Shown: in pieces, positions 48,478-58,485 of the stretch
How positions within the stretch are numbered: the first letter of the stretch is position 1
Layout of the letters: each line of letters opens with the position of its first letter
From: Lacipirellula limnantheis
GTDB taxonomy: Bacteria > Planctomycetota > Planctomycetia > Pirellulales > Lacipirellulaceae
NCBI RefSeq assembly: GCF_007746075.1
Contig: NZ_CP036339.1
Coordinates: 3,501,786 to 3,565,785 of the forward strand
Length of the DNA: 64,000 bases
Reading direction: 5' to 3'
The notes under the pieces: model-generated
Databases searched by the model: none
What the model was told of the DNA's origin: nothing
The model's input: only the letters and a program-made list of their open reading frames with translations
Program-made: the position numbers and the translations under genes

Positions 48478-48824
48478 CAGCTGCCTTTCAGAACGTTGAG
48501 CACTGTTCGGAGCAACACTTCGTCCACGCCCGGTTCGATGCGGAGCGTCGCGCCGTGCACTTCCAAAGTCAGCGCCGACGTCGGTAACACGGCTACGGAG
48601 ACCGGTATAAGGCGAGGCGCCAAGGGCCGACACGCTTTCGTCGCGGACTGCCCAAGCTTCGTCTGTAAACGCAGCTCGCGCTTCCAGAGATGAAACGCCG
48701 ATTCGGTAAGTCCGTGCTCGCGGCAGAATGCGGTAATTGTCTGGCCGCTCTGCTGCCAGTCATCGAATTGACGCCGCCAGAACGCTTCTCGTTCCGCCCG
48801 CGAACGTCGTAATCGCTTGGTCAT
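48477..48824 (-). CDS. tnpA: IS66 accessory protein TnpA
   Basis: The 115-residue protein has an N-terminal helix-turn-helix of the transposase IS3/IS911 type ('FWRRQFDDWQQSGQTITAFC' then 'REHGLTESAFHLWKRE', about 15-50), as in all IS66 TnpA proteins. The C-terminus ends with 'LRIEPGVDEVLLRTVLNVL', typical of the family. It probably binds the element ends or its promoter. Confidence 0.9.
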   Translation of the reverse strand: MTKRLRRSRAEREAFWRRQFDDWQQSGQTITAFCREHGLTESAFHLWKRELRLQTKLGQSATKACRPLAPRLIPVSVAVLPTSALTLEVHGATLRIEPGVDEVLLRTVLNVLKGS

Positions 48825-48834
48825 CGCTCGTCCT

Positions 48835-48850
48835 CCTGAGGATCCTCAGG
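48835..48850. repeat. 16-bp perfect palindrome upstream of tnpA
   Basis: CCTGAGGATCCTCAGG is a perfect palindrome without spacer, ten bases upstream of the tnpA start. It may be an operator for the element or part of its end. The role is unknown. Confidence 0.5.
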
Positions 48851-48927
48851 CTAACAAGAGCGTCAAGATGCGGATCGTGGAACGGCAACCAATTATCGAC
48901 GCCGGCGCTGTCACCGACATGCAACGG

Positions 48928-51858
48928 TTACTCGCCAATCACTTGATCGCTCTGCGAAATAATCGTTACCTTCGCATGGAGCGAAGAGTGTTCTTGCGAG
49001 TCGCAGTTGCACGCTATCTTGTTCGTGCCCGATTTGAGAAGCGGGATCTCGCCTTGCGGTACGACGTCGCGGAGAAATACGCCTTCCGCATCATATACTT
49101 TGCAGTCGCCCTTCGAACGGAACTCCAGGTAACAGCCGCTTTCCAACGCGACTGGGAAGGTGATTTGGCGGCCATTGACGGTGATCACTGGATTTACTAT
49201 CGCACGCTTCGAGTGTCGCAACGCTTTGATGGGACTGAAAGAGCACTTTACTTCCTCGCCTTGAGGAAGGTCGTTGTACCAGATCTTGAGAGCGTCGAGC
49301 TTGCCATAATCAACCCAAAAGGTAGAGGCGTAAGGATTGAACCGTCGCAGCCGATCGGCGTCGAAATCACGATCTGGGTCGGAATAAAAATACGGCCAGC
49401 CATAGTCCAGCAGAGACTCAGATTCTGGCGCAACGAACTCAAAGTACTTCCACCCAGTAAAGTCGATGACGGCGTAGTGCTCGCTGACGCCGTGACTGAC
49501 GTGCAGTGGAGCGCGCCACTGAAAGTTAATGACCTCTCCTTTTCCGTCGCCTTCGATCCATAGACCAAAACCTCGATCCCGGAGGTCCACTGGACGCTCG
49601 AAGTTCTTGCCTACCATCGCCCATGCGCTATGCCGATGGGAGTTGCTGTTCTTCGCGGAGAAGACGCCGCTCGTTGGAAAGGTCTTGCCCGGAATTTCAG
49701 TTGCCTCCAGTTCGCTGACGACTCCTGCGCTTGCCTCGCCCTCGCCAAATTCACTTTCGTCGTCAAAGGCCGCTAGAGTTTCGCCGCTCTCAAATGATTC
49801 TAAGGACATTAGCGCTTCGATTCGCACTTTGACCGGCTGTTCTGAAAAGCCGTTGTTGACACTCCAGTATTCGCTCACGCCATCGGCCAAACGGATTTTG
49901 TGCACGTCGTAGGCGACCGGGCGAAAGCGCCAGTCGCCGTCTGCCGACGACTCGAGCGTGAATTCTTTGCCCGGAACACCGAGCTCCTCCCGAACCTTGG
50001 GGCCTACCGCATTTGAAAGGCGCAACTCTTCGTAGCGCTTAACCAGTGCGCCGAGGCGCCGTGCGTTGTATGAATTCTCGAATGTGTCGGGGTCAAAACC
50101 CATCAGCCATGAAAGACTGTGGTCGCCGGCAATGGCCTTACACATTAAGTACTCCATGTCATCCGGAAATGTTCTCATGCGGTCTTTGGGCGACCAGTCG
50201 AAAACGCACCACCAGCCGAGATTCGTCGGCAGGTAAGCTTGCTGCGAGACCTTATTGTCCAAGTAATGACGGTCGATAAACCGCTTGTAGCCCTTCGAGG
50301 GCGCGTCCCACGCCCCCAGGCGAGATCGGGAGAACCACAGATGGTGGTCAAAGCTGCTCATTTCGACGATCGCCGGCCGATTGAGCTTGCGGCAGAGAGC
50401 ATCGACGAATTTACCTGAGTAATACTTGGGGCCTCGAGGCAGGCGTCCCAGCAGATCGGCGCCGTCCAGTGCATCGAGATAAATCATATCGAACCCGCAC
50501 TGGTTGTAGACATCGGCCGTTCTCGCCGCGACCTCGTCGAACATCGGCGTGTCGCCGTCAGGCGCAAAAAGACCGAAGCACTCTTTCAACCGATGGACCT
50601 GGGCGCCGAGCTTGTGGTCTACAGGACTCGTCCCGTGGGCTCCGCGTTTACATTCGGTAAACGCGTAGGGTGGAGTCTTCGTGACGCCGCTGAACGTAAT
50701 TAGCTCATCATCGATCTGGAGCGTGACGCTGTTGCGAACTTGAAAGCCCGTGAGCGTCGACACTTCCGCCGTAGTTTCCTTTACGTCGACGCGGCCAGCG
50801 GACGCCGTGAGAGGCGCCGCGAGCGTGAATGTGCCGCTTTTTGCCAGATGCTTGCTTGGAACAGGACTGACCCACTTACTATCCTTCGCGACGAAGAATG
50901 CGTAAGTGTGCAGTCCTGCCGAAAGCCCCTCGGCGTGAAGTGCATCGACGACGTTCTTTACGCTTGTGAGGCCGTCAGGATAGAGACGCAGATCGGGCTC
51001 CAGATCGCCATAGCGCAATGTGCGTCCCGTATGGAAATCTATCTGCTTCGCTCCGATGGACTTGGCCGTTGCAATCCAGTTGGCGACAGTGGTCTCGGAA
51101 ATCGAGCCAGGAAAGTCGATCAAGTAGGAACCTCGATTATCGCTCGCATCCAGTGCCCAAGGACCGCCTCTGTCGGTTTGAGGCAAGCTCTGGTGAGCCG
51201 TGACGACGTCTTTGATCACATTCCGCAGTTCGCTTCGCGGGCAACCAATGATCGCCGCCTTCGCCCCGTGAAGCCCGGGCCACGCGGCGCACGTCGCACG
51301 AAGATGGGTAGAAGAAGTCCCCGGAATTTCCGTGACGTCAGTTTCAATGTTCAGCGCAAGCGCACAGGCGCAAAATGATTCCATCGAAGCGTCGCGCGCA
51401 ATCAGCGGCACGTTCACGAACGAGAGTTCCTCGACGTCCGGACCGCCAACGGCCAGTATTTCAAAGGTGAAGTATCGAGGTGCGACGCGTACTGCAATTC
51501 GCACGTTCGCGCCGGACTCGCCGAATCGAATGTCGAGCACGTCGTCGGAATAGGTCGCCGCGGTCGCCGCATAGCTTTTGCCGGCCTTCGTTATGCTGGC
51601 AAACGAAGCATCGCGAGAGTGGTCGCAGTAATCTACGCCCGACTGCTTGTCGACAAATTGCGCCGTTGTACCATCGGCGGCGATAGCTATTGTCACGAAC
51701 TCGTTCTCAAGCAAGATGGTTTGCGGCGAGCCCGCTCGCACGGACGAATTGCTCAGCAAGAGAATGACTGCCGTTACTGGCCAAGCCAGCGACCGCACGT
51801 ATCTAGTTGGCAAGCCATCGCGGGCGGCCACGCTAGTAAGAGTTCTTGTCGTAGGCAT
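48928..51858 (-). CDS. Large exported protein with glycosidase-like barrel, unknown substrate
   Basis: I start at 'MPTTRTLTSVAARDG' (51858), giving 976 residues; the frame begins 12 codons earlier. A signal peptide-like segment 'PVTAVILLLSNSSVRA' is at about 25-42. An N-terminal beta-sandwich (about 45-230) resembles those of GH clan-D and GH101-type enzymes ('LLENEFVTIAIAADGTTAQF'). A TIM-barrel-like part (about 250-600) shows 'QIDFHTGRTLRYGDLEPD', 'VDALHAEGLSAGLHTYAF' and 'FDMIYLDALDGADLL', where Asp residues may be catalytic. A C-terminal beta region (about 690-960) looks like carbohydrate-binding modules. I cannot assign a family. It lies in a run of exported genes, next to the IS66 copy. 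Confidence 0.72.
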   Translation of the reverse strand: MPTTRTLTSVAARDGLPTRYVRSLAWPVTAVILLLSNSSVRAGSPQTILLENEFVTIAIAADGTTAQFVDKQSGVDYCDHSRDASFASITKAGKSYAATAATYSDDVLDIRFGESGANVRIAVRVAPRYFTFEILAVGGPDVEELSFVNVPLIARDASMESFCACALALNIETDVTEIPGTSSTHLRATCAAWPGLHGAKAAIIGCPRSELRNVIKDVVTAHQSLPQTDRGGPWALDASDNRGSYLIDFPGSISETTVANWIATAKSIGAKQIDFHTGRTLRYGDLEPDLRLYPDGLTSVKNVVDALHAEGLSAGLHTYAFFVAKDSKWVSPVPSKHLAKSGTFTLAAPLTASAGRVDVKETTAEVSTLTGFQVRNSVTLQIDDELITFSGVTKTPPYAFTECKRGAHGTSPVDHKLGAQVHRLKECFGLFAPDGDTPMFDEVAARTADVYNQCGFDMIYLDALDGADLLGRLPRGPKYYSGKFVDALCRKLNRPAIVEMSSFDHHLWFSRSRLGAWDAPSKGYKRFIDRHYLDNKVSQQAYLPTNLGWWCVFDWSPKDRMRTFPDDMEYLMCKAIAGDHSLSWLMGFDPDTFENSYNARRLGALVKRYEELRLSNAVGPKVREELGVPGKEFTLESSADGDWRFRPVAYDVHKIRLADGVSEYWSVNNGFSEQPVKVRIEALMSLESFESGETLAAFDDESEFGEGEASAGVVSELEATEIPGKTFPTSGVFSAKNSNSHRHSAWAMVGKNFERPVDLRDRGFGLWIEGDGKGEVINFQWRAPLHVSHGVSEHYAVIDFTGWKYFEFVAPESESLLDYGWPYFYSDPDRDFDADRLRRFNPYASTFWVDYGKLDALKIWYNDLPQGEEVKCSFSPIKALRHSKRAIVNPVITVNGRQITFPVALESGCYLEFRSKGDCKVYDAEGVFLRDVVPQGEIPLLKSGTNKIACNCDSQEHSSLHAKVTIISQSDQVIGE

Positions 51859-52360
51859 GGAATGAGAGTTTCTCAATGGTTGCAAAATCGGCAAAGAAGG
51901 TGAAAGACCTCGCGAACCAACGCTTCCTTGGCCGCAGCGTCTTGCGGTCTTTCAAGCCTCCGCTTCAGACATAAGGAGCGGCCGGCATTGATAGACCGCG
52001 GCGTGCGCGAGGAGTTAACGTCGCTACGCATTGGCTGTTCCGAAGTAGCCGAGCGGCTCGTTGCGGTGTTCCCATTGAAGAGCGGAGTCTTTCCCACCGC
52101 GAGCCTGCATAAAGGTCTTGACGCGATTTGAATGAACCAGCTGACAAGGGTCGGGCTCCATGCGGGCTTGGACGTAAACACGCATGATTTGCGAGTCATG
52201 CCTGCTTCCCAGTTAGGAGTGTCGTGATTATGACGCGCGGTCCAGGCATTGAGCAGTACGACGAGCAGAGCGAGTGCTTCCCAAGATACCGCCTCAGTTG
52301 CAACCATCTCGCTCGGATGTTAATGCCGAAGCGTCCCAAGTGGAGGGCGGACGAGTCCAA
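51859..52360. other. Intergenic region with a possible gene fragment
   Basis: A minus-strand frame here reads '…ARGGKDSALQWEHRNEPLGY', which looks like the end of some protein, but the frame is short and I cannot name it. Longer frames across it (51873-52307) are low-complexity and not supported. Confidence 0.3.
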
Positions 52361-53935
52361 TCAGCTTTTTGGGGATGTCTCACGCGCGTAAGCGATGGTG
52401 ATGACGTCGTCCAGGGCACAGTAGATGGAACTTTTAAGCCGCTGCATCCGCTCGGCGGCGCCGACTTGATTCTCAATGTCGCAGATGTTCTTGAGGCAGA
52501 CTTCCAGTCCCTTGGCGTAGCACCGGCGTCCTTCGTCGACGAGATTAGGTTCGAGCAGATAGACCGGAACCGCGGATGTCCCGCCGGCGAGTCCGATGCC
52601 AAAACCAATATGAAGCTCGCCTGGCCCAGGATAGTCCGGCAAGCCCTTCAGGTGGATGCCGTCAGCATCGTAGTTCATGTTGTTGAAGTACGCGTCTTCT
52701 GCGAGCTGGAACGTGTCACACAGCGTCTTGTGGGCAGAAGCGTTCTTTGGTTGATAAAGCTCATCCAGCACTTCGCTCAGAACGTCGTTCACGTCTCGCT
52801 CGACGTTGGACATGATCTTGCCGCCGAACGCGATGTTGACCTCTGCGCCGGGGTTGGTCACGGGGCCTTGGTAGAACAGCGTCGACCTACCGCCGTCCGC
52901 ATAGAGCTCCTTGATGTGAGCTCCTGTTCTCTGGGTGTAGGGAAGAAACCAGCGCTGGCGATGGCAGCGAAATGGGGGATAAACCCAGAAGCCGGCCGAT
53001 GTCCCGAATTTGCAATGCAGCCTCTCGATAAAGGCCTTGCGATCGGGTTGTTTGACGTACTGGCCGTGATGCCCTTGGTCGAAGATGCTGTCGACCTTCT
53101 TGCTGAGCTCGACCAAGTTCGACTTGTCTTCCTCAGTAAAGCCACCGTTCCAATCGGCCCAGCTGATTGTAATCGCGGCAATATACTTGTCAGGAGCTCG
53201 CTGACGGATGTAGTCCGCACACCTGGCCGTGACGTCGTTGTAGTACGTCGCCTGCACGGGCCAACGCTTCATGCAGGTCTCGCAGGTGCAGCGACCTAGA
53301 TCTGACGCCTCGAGGTGATAGCCATCGAAATCATACTGCAGAATGAAATCGATGATTTTCTTTTGCCATTCCCACGATTCGTCTTTTGACGCACACATTG
53401 CGTGCGGGTTGGGCCCTTTGACCCTCGCATCATGTTGGATGATCTTGTCGAATCCCCAACTATAGACTCCTAGTCCATAGACTAGCTTGATGCCTCGGTC
53501 ATGCGCCGCCTTCACAATTCGCCGCACGCGGGCATCTCGACCGTCGCTGGCAGCGCTGACGATGTCAATCGGCCATCCCCATGCAGCAAACAGCCCAAAC
53601 ATGTCGAACATGTTGTAGCCTGCTTGCGACTGGAGATCTATTGTGCGGACGATGCTCTGCTCAGCGACGTCATCCAGGACGTCGGGCGGCCAAGAGGCAA
53701 ACGGCAGGGGCTCCGTTCTGACGTCGTTGATCCATGCGCCGAAAGCAATGCGGTCGTCGAAAGCCTTTTTGCCGGCGTGAGAATCAGCTGAGGTCCCGCC
53801 GACTTCAGCGACGGCCCTGTTCGCCAAGAGACCTACCCCGGCCGCGGACGCTGCAACAACAAAATCGCGACGATTGACTGTCAAGGGATTTGCCTGAGTG
53901 ATTGGAGCGACTGATTGGTTGCAAGGGGCATTCAT
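52361..53935 (-). CDS. Tat-exported glycoside-hydrolase-like protein, unknown substrate
   Basis: The 524-residue protein has a twin-arginine signal 'NRRDFVVAASAAGVGLL' (about 21-37). The body looks like a TIM barrel: 'MFDMFGLFAAWGWPIDIV', 'ARVRRIVKAAHDRGIKLVYG', 'YDFDGYHLEASDLGRCTCET' and 'IAAITISWADWNGGFTEED'. A Glu in 'HLEASD' and Asp residues nearby could be catalytic. A C-x-C-x2-C cluster ('CTCETC') follows it. It overlaps the preceding gene by ATGA, so both are co-translated. This suggests joint work with the redoxin-heme-copper protein. The family is unassigned. Confidence 0.72.
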   Translation of the reverse strand: MNAPCNQSVAPITQANPLTVNRRDFVVAASAAGVGLLANRAVAEVGGTSADSHAGKKAFDDRIAFGAWINDVRTEPLPFASWPPDVLDDVAEQSIVRTIDLQSQAGYNMFDMFGLFAAWGWPIDIVSAASDGRDARVRRIVKAAHDRGIKLVYGLGVYSWGFDKIIQHDARVKGPNPHAMCASKDESWEWQKKIIDFILQYDFDGYHLEASDLGRCTCETCMKRWPVQATYYNDVTARCADYIRQRAPDKYIAAITISWADWNGGFTEEDKSNLVELSKKVDSIFDQGHHGQYVKQPDRKAFIERLHCKFGTSAGFWVYPPFRCHRQRWFLPYTQRTGAHIKELYADGGRSTLFYQGPVTNPGAEVNIAFGGKIMSNVERDVNDVLSEVLDELYQPKNASAHKTLCDTFQLAEDAYFNNMNYDADGIHLKGLPDYPGPGELHIGFGIGLAGGTSAVPVYLLEPNLVDEGRRCYAKGLEVCLKNICDIENQVGAAERMQRLKSSIYCALDDVITIAYARETSPKS

Positions 53936-55884
53936 TCTTTTCGTGATGGCAACAGGGAAAACACCCTCGATACTTCCTCCACCGTCAAGGCGTCGTCATT
54001 ATCACGATCGAGAGGCTTGAACAGTCCCTGGTATTTTGGCGGCACCTCGTCGATCACAACCTTGCCGTCAATATTCTTATCCAGGCGATCAAAAAGCTCT
54101 TGCGCGCGCATCTGCGAACGCTCTGCCGTCGTCACGCCCTCTAACGAGCCGACGGGAACGACATAATCAAAGTATCCGATCATCATTTCGTCCCAGGTCT
54201 GCTCGCCCCAGCGGACGAGTTTCGTCGGATCGGGATTGCTAGGATTATCTTTGGAATTGTCGAAGTGAGCGACGCAATGGAGCCGCGTGTCCCTGGGCAG
54301 TGCGAGTGGCGTGACGAGCCGATAGGCAGTCTGCCAATTGAAGTCATAGCGCGGAACGTCGAGCAGCGGCCGACGTTCGCCGCTTGGGAGCACGGCTTCG
54401 TACTGAATGGACTTGCCGCGGAGATGCATGTGCGGATTCAATGCCAACAGGCGGGCCGAAGCGGGCAAGCGGGAACTTGATGCGTCTACCCGGTAGTTGG
54501 CGTCGTGCGGCGGAATTTGGAGGTCCGTGTTCACGGCACTGGCCGTCCGCACCTCGTACTCTACGCTCTGCGGATCGACGAAGATCATTCCGACGCGACT
54601 CTGGTCGAATTGTTCTGATCCAATCGGCGTGTAGTGGACCTGGAACACCAGGCGCGCACCGGCCGGAATTTTGCGAGCCATGCCGGCAGGGTAGGGGCGA
54701 ACCCGCTGGCCGGGCACATAAATCCCGTCATATCCGGCGGCGCCGCCGCGAAAATGCTCGCCGCTATCGTCTCCAGTACTGACGAACATCAGCACATGGT
54801 GCACGACGGCGCGATTGCCCGGCTGGATCTCGACGGCGCTCACCCATTTGTCTTCCTGGAATCCGGATTCAATTGTGAAGTATTGATAGCGGACCTTCCC
54901 ATCTGCCGGCACCTGAAACGGTTTGTCCGTTAGCGGTGCGACGAAGTCGGGCATTCGAGGCAACTGCCAACCATCAACCCAGGTGCGCGGCTTAGGCAGA
55001 TCCTGCGGGTCGCCCTCTGGGGCGCCAGCATCGACCCACGCCTTGACGAGCGCCTTCTCTTCGTCCGTTAGCCGTCTGCCATTCTCAAAGGGGCCGCTTT
55101 CGGCGCTGGCGTGCCAAGGAGGCATCCGTCCGTCTTGCACGACCTCTTGAATCATCTCGGCCCAACCGACGACTTCTTCGTAGTCGTCTAGAGCGAATGG
55201 CGCGATCTCGCCTTCGCGGTGGCACTCGACGCAGCGATTCTGCAAGATATGGGCGATTTGCTTCGAGTAGGTCACCGATGAGTTCGGTTGCGGTTGCTTG
55301 ACGCGCCCAATCTGACAACCGACGGCTGCGGTCATCGGAACGGATACTTGCTTACCCGCGAGCAATTCGTCGAGGGCAGCTTGCAGGTCATGTCGCTGCG
55401 GCTCGTCACGGACGTAGCCGACCCCGTACTGATCGTCGACGCGTCCCCAGTATCTGATGACGCGTTGGTCATCCAAGACAAATACCGTAGGCGTTCGCTC
55501 GGCTCCAACGGAATCTGCGACTAAATTGGAAAGGTCCTTCAATAACGGAAAGCGGATGTTATGGTCGCGCACAAACGCTGCGATTTCGGTAACGGAATCC
55601 TGAACGTTCGCATCGAGACCGATGAAGCTGACGCCGCGCGGCTGGTACTGGTTTGCTAGCTGTCCAAGGCGCAGGCCGTAGCGCTTGGCCAGGGGGCATT
55701 CCGTGCCCAGAAAGGCCAGCACGACCAGCTTACTCGCTGAAACGTCCGCCAGTGAGAATTCTTCGCCGCGAAAGTCGTGGAGTTGAAAATCTGCGACCTT
55801 TCGTCCCAGCGGCGACTCGGCGGTCACAGCAGTGGCGAGCGTTGAGATGATGACTAAGACGGTTGGGAACTGTTTAAGTGTCAT
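53932..55884 (-). CDS. Redoxin - cytochrome c - copper monooxygenase-like fusion with EF hands
   Basis: The 650-residue exported protein has four parts. A thioredoxin-like AhpC/TSA domain is at about 27-175, with a lone Cys63 in 'GTECPLAKRYG'. A cytochrome-like segment carries C-x-x-C-H at 218-222 ('CVECHREGEIAPF'). A copper type II monooxygenase-like beta domain (about 330-570) has His pairs in 'VVHHVLMF' and 'NPHMHLRGKS'. Two EF-hand-like loops lie near the C-terminus ('DKNIDGKVVIDE', 'DRDNDDALTVEE'). This architecture is typical of planctomycetes. The reaction is unknown, but an extracellular redox role is likely. It is the first gene of an ATGA-coupled pair. Confidence 0.87.
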   Translation of the reverse strand: MTLKQFPTVLVIISTLATAVTAESPLGRKVADFQLHDFRGEEFSLADVSASKLVVLAFLGTECPLAKRYGLRLGQLANQYQPRGVSFIGLDANVQDSVTEIAAFVRDHNIRFPLLKDLSNLVADSVGAERTPTVFVLDDQRVIRYWGRVDDQYGVGYVRDEPQRHDLQAALDELLAGKQVSVPMTAAVGCQIGRVKQPQPNSSVTYSKQIAHILQNRCVECHREGEIAPFALDDYEEVVGWAEMIQEVVQDGRMPPWHASAESGPFENGRRLTDEEKALVKAWVDAGAPEGDPQDLPKPRTWVDGWQLPRMPDFVAPLTDKPFQVPADGKVRYQYFTIESGFQEDKWVSAVEIQPGNRAVVHHVLMFVSTGDDSGEHFRGGAAGYDGIYVPGQRVRPYPAGMARKIPAGARLVFQVHYTPIGSEQFDQSRVGMIFVDPQSVEYEVRTASAVNTDLQIPPHDANYRVDASSSRLPASARLLALNPHMHLRGKSIQYEAVLPSGERRPLLDVPRYDFNWQTAYRLVTPLALPRDTRLHCVAHFDNSKDNPSNPDPTKLVRWGEQTWDEMMIGYFDYVVPVGSLEGVTTAERSQMRAQELFDRLDKNIDGKVVIDEVPPKYQGLFKPLDRDNDDALTVEEVSRVFSLLPSRKE

Positions 55885-56685
55885 TCGACTTCGGGAGTCA
55901 ACCGTTTAGAGGCGCCCAGCAGGAGGAGACGTCGCAAGTCAATTCTCCGTCGCCGCGTAACCGATCATCCGCGTTGGCGGCGTACGGCGAGGTCGTGAAA
56001 ATCCAGCGACTCCAGAGCGTGTGGCGTTCGCTCGGCACGCAGTGTCCTCATTGTAGCGACTAGCAGTCCGTTCGCCTAATTCTCCAAAGCGATCAGATGG
56101 CGAGTTCAACTCGCCGCCAGCGGCCACCCGAAGGAACGAGCGACCGAAAATGCGAGACGGGTTTATGGCTTCACAAGCGGGTCCGCCCAGCGCGAGACGG
56201 CCGGGCGGTGCGCGTTCCAACGACGGCGCTCGACCTCCCGTGCAGAAATAGAAACGAAGCGGCGTAACGCCCTTCTCGCATGATCTGCGATTGATGGTCT
56301 CGATGCCGCCCTCAGCGCAAGGGAATGGGTCCGTCGCCTGCCGGCGCCAGATGCATCATGCCTAGCGTTGACAGTTCGCCGCAAGCACCTTTGGCGACAT
56401 TCCAGTCTCTCTCCGGAAAACTTCCACCCGCTGTCGCAGCGTTCGCGACGCCGCCGACTGAAGCGTCCCGCCGTGAGCTGACAAGTCGCGGAGACGACGC
56501 TGGTTCGTTCCCCCGGACATCGCTGATTCCGCCATCGCGGCGGAACCAACCACGCTCCGTCCTATTGGGGATGCGCGCAGTCACCTAGCATCACGCTCGT
56601 TGAGGCGGCGCTGCCGCAATTCCCGCCTCGGGTCGCTACGAGGCCGCGTCGCCAGCTGTGGTTCGCTGGAAAGGAGCAGGGGCAC
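55885..56685. other. Gene-poor region of 0.8 kb
   Basis: Between the start of the fusion gene and the 3' end of the PQQ-like gene. No frame has domain features. It presumably contains the promoter of the minus-strand pair at its left side. Confidence 0.4.
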
Positions 56686-57954
56686 TTACTTCGCGGCAGC
56701 GCTGCGCCACCGAAAGACGCTCAATGCATTCAGCTCGCGAATGAAAATCTCATCGCCGCACACGGCCACATGCGCCCAAGTCTCTTGGTCGCTGACCTTT
56801 CGTTGATCAAGAAGTTCAAACTCTTGCGGATTCGCTTTCAGCAACAGGAGTTCGCCGTTCTGGCCCAGGGCCAAGATGAGATCGCCCTGCGTCGCCAGAC
56901 TGGCGTACTTGCCGAACGGCTTCGAGGTCCAAGTTCGCTTCCCGCTCTTGAGATCGATGCACGTGAACCGCTGATTCTGCAAATGCAGGTAGGCGTGGCC
57001 GTCGACCACCACGGGGGTCGACATATACCCCTGGGCATTGTTGCTCCACGCCTCTTCGACTTGGAACTTGTCTGCCACCCTGGAGACGCTGTAGAGCCAC
57101 GACTTATTCTGATACGAACTCGTGAAGACGCCGTCCCCAAACACAACGGGAGTCAAAATGTTCATGCCGCGAAAGCTGGGCACTTCACGCTCCCAAAGCA
57201 CTTCGCCCGTCTCGGGATCGACGCCAACGAGTTTTTGACGCGATTGGACAATCAATTGTCGCCGCCCTGACAGCGTGGCGATTACTGGCGAAGAAAAAGC
57301 ACTCTCCATCATGCCGCCCTCCTCCTGGAGGATGCGCCAGATGATTTCGCCAGTGCGCTTCTGCAGCTTCACCAGTGAGGCCCCAGCCTGGACGAAAATG
57401 GCGTCGCCGTCCAACAAGGGCGAACTGACGAATCCGAACGACGGCAGGGGCGTGTTGAGCTCTTTCACGAAATCAACGCGCCACTGCTCCTTCCCAGTCA
57501 TCGCGTTGAGTGAAACCAGCACGTCTCGCATGCCGGCGACGAACAGATTCTCGCCGTCGAAAGCGGGCGTGGCGCGAATCCAACTTCCGTTTGCCGCGGC
57601 GAAAAATGGCACCGACATCGCCCCCGGCCATTCAACGCGCCACACTTCGTTTCCAGTTTGGCGATCAAGGGCGCAGACGACTTCGTTTTTTTTGTCGGCG
57701 GTTCCCGTGACGAAGACCATCGACTCAGATACGACCGGTCCCGAGTAACTGGAGTCAAGTTCGACGCGCCACCGCGGAGTCAGGGCGTCGACGGCAAGCG
57801 ACGTTGGCCAGTTCGACCCCGTGACTTGGCCGTCGCGCGTGGGGCCTCGCCATTGGTCCCAGACGCAGGGCGGATTATCCTGCGCGGCCCCGAGGCTCGA
57901 CCAGCAGAGGGCGATGCACCATGGCATCGATCGAGTTAATAGACGCATACGCAT
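56686..57954 (-). CDS. Exported PQQ-like beta-propeller protein
   Basis: The 422-residue product starts at 'MRMRLLTRSMPWCIALCWSS' (57954); a Met two codons later is an alternative. A signal peptide ends near 'GAAQ'. The first blade reads 'WDQWRGPTRDGQVTGSNWP', and repeats include 'GNEVWRVEW', 'GKEQWRVDF', 'GEIIWRIL' and 'GEVLWEREV'. These form a seven- or eight-bladed propeller related to BamB and quinoprotein dehydrogenases, without visible cofactor ligands. It is a paralogue of the protein at 21419-22828. The function is unknown. Confidence 0.83.
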   Translation of the reverse strand: MRMRLLTRSMPWCIALCWSSLGAAQDNPPCVWDQWRGPTRDGQVTGSNWPTSLAVDALTPRWRVELDSSYSGPVVSESMVFVTGTADKKNEVVCALDRQTGNEVWRVEWPGAMSVPFFAAANGSWIRATPAFDGENLFVAGMRDVLVSLNAMTGKEQWRVDFVKELNTPLPSFGFVSSPLLDGDAIFVQAGASLVKLQKRTGEIIWRILQEEGGMMESAFSSPVIATLSGRRQLIVQSRQKLVGVDPETGEVLWEREVPSFRGMNILTPVVFGDGVFTSSYQNKSWLYSVSRVADKFQVEEAWSNNAQGYMSTPVVVDGHAYLHLQNQRFTCIDLKSGKRTWTSKPFGKYASLATQGDLILALGQNGELLLLKANPQEFELLDQRKVSDQETWAHVAVCGDEIFIRELNALSVFRWRSAAAK

Positions 57955-58485
57955 CGCAAGCCTCAGATATTGGTGCGAGGAGTTGGCTAGCGGCATCCCT
58001 CAGGTCGGCAGCCGCCCAGCGTCCCATGGTCGCGGATACATTGCGTCACCTGGCGGACGCGGATAATGCGTTTGACGCCAGACTCAACGCCACCTTGAAG
58101 CAGTTATAGCGCGAGACGGCGGTCAGCGTCCCCTTAGTTCACGGCGAACCTTGCCAGACGAGCGCGACCGATGCTCGGTTCGCAAAGGATAAGGGGCGCT
58201 AGGGACGCTGTCAAAGCAATCCCTCGCTACCAGCGTCGGTAGCGGCATGAAACAGTGCAGATGGGTGCGCATACGCTCGGCAGCCGGAGCGGCTAGGACG
58301 CCGGCTAGGCGCCGATGCCAACGCGCTTCGCAGCGCAAGCAGGGCCTCCTCAGGTTGCCGAGGTCAACGAGAAAGCGTTGCCCTCTAAGCCGATGCGAAG
58401 AATGAGGTCGCCGTCGCAGACTTAAAACGGCGGCCTAGGGCGGCAACGCTTCTTTCGACCGGCTGCGGAGGCGCCCGGGCTGACG
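57955..58485. other. Intergenic region, nothing recognised
   Basis: Between the start of the propeller gene and the 3' end of the following minus-strand gene. No domain-bearing frame or clear terminator was found. Confidence 0.4.

Larger units (their letters stand above)
46482..48824 (-). mobile_element. IS66-family insertion sequence
   Basis: The order tnpA-tnpB-tnpC on the minus strand, with the TGATG overlap of tnpA and tnpB, is the standard IS66 layout. The limits given are those of the genes. I could not identify matching terminal inverted repeats or a target duplication. A 16-bp palindrome CCTGAGGATCCTCAGG (48835-48850) lies just outside tnpA. The third gene has an in-frame stop, so the copy is probably not autonomous. 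Confidence 0.8.

Noticed and set aside
51873..52307. 144-codon minus-strand frame
   Set aside because: It has no domain and low-complexity composition. A better fragment lies in another frame but is too short to name.
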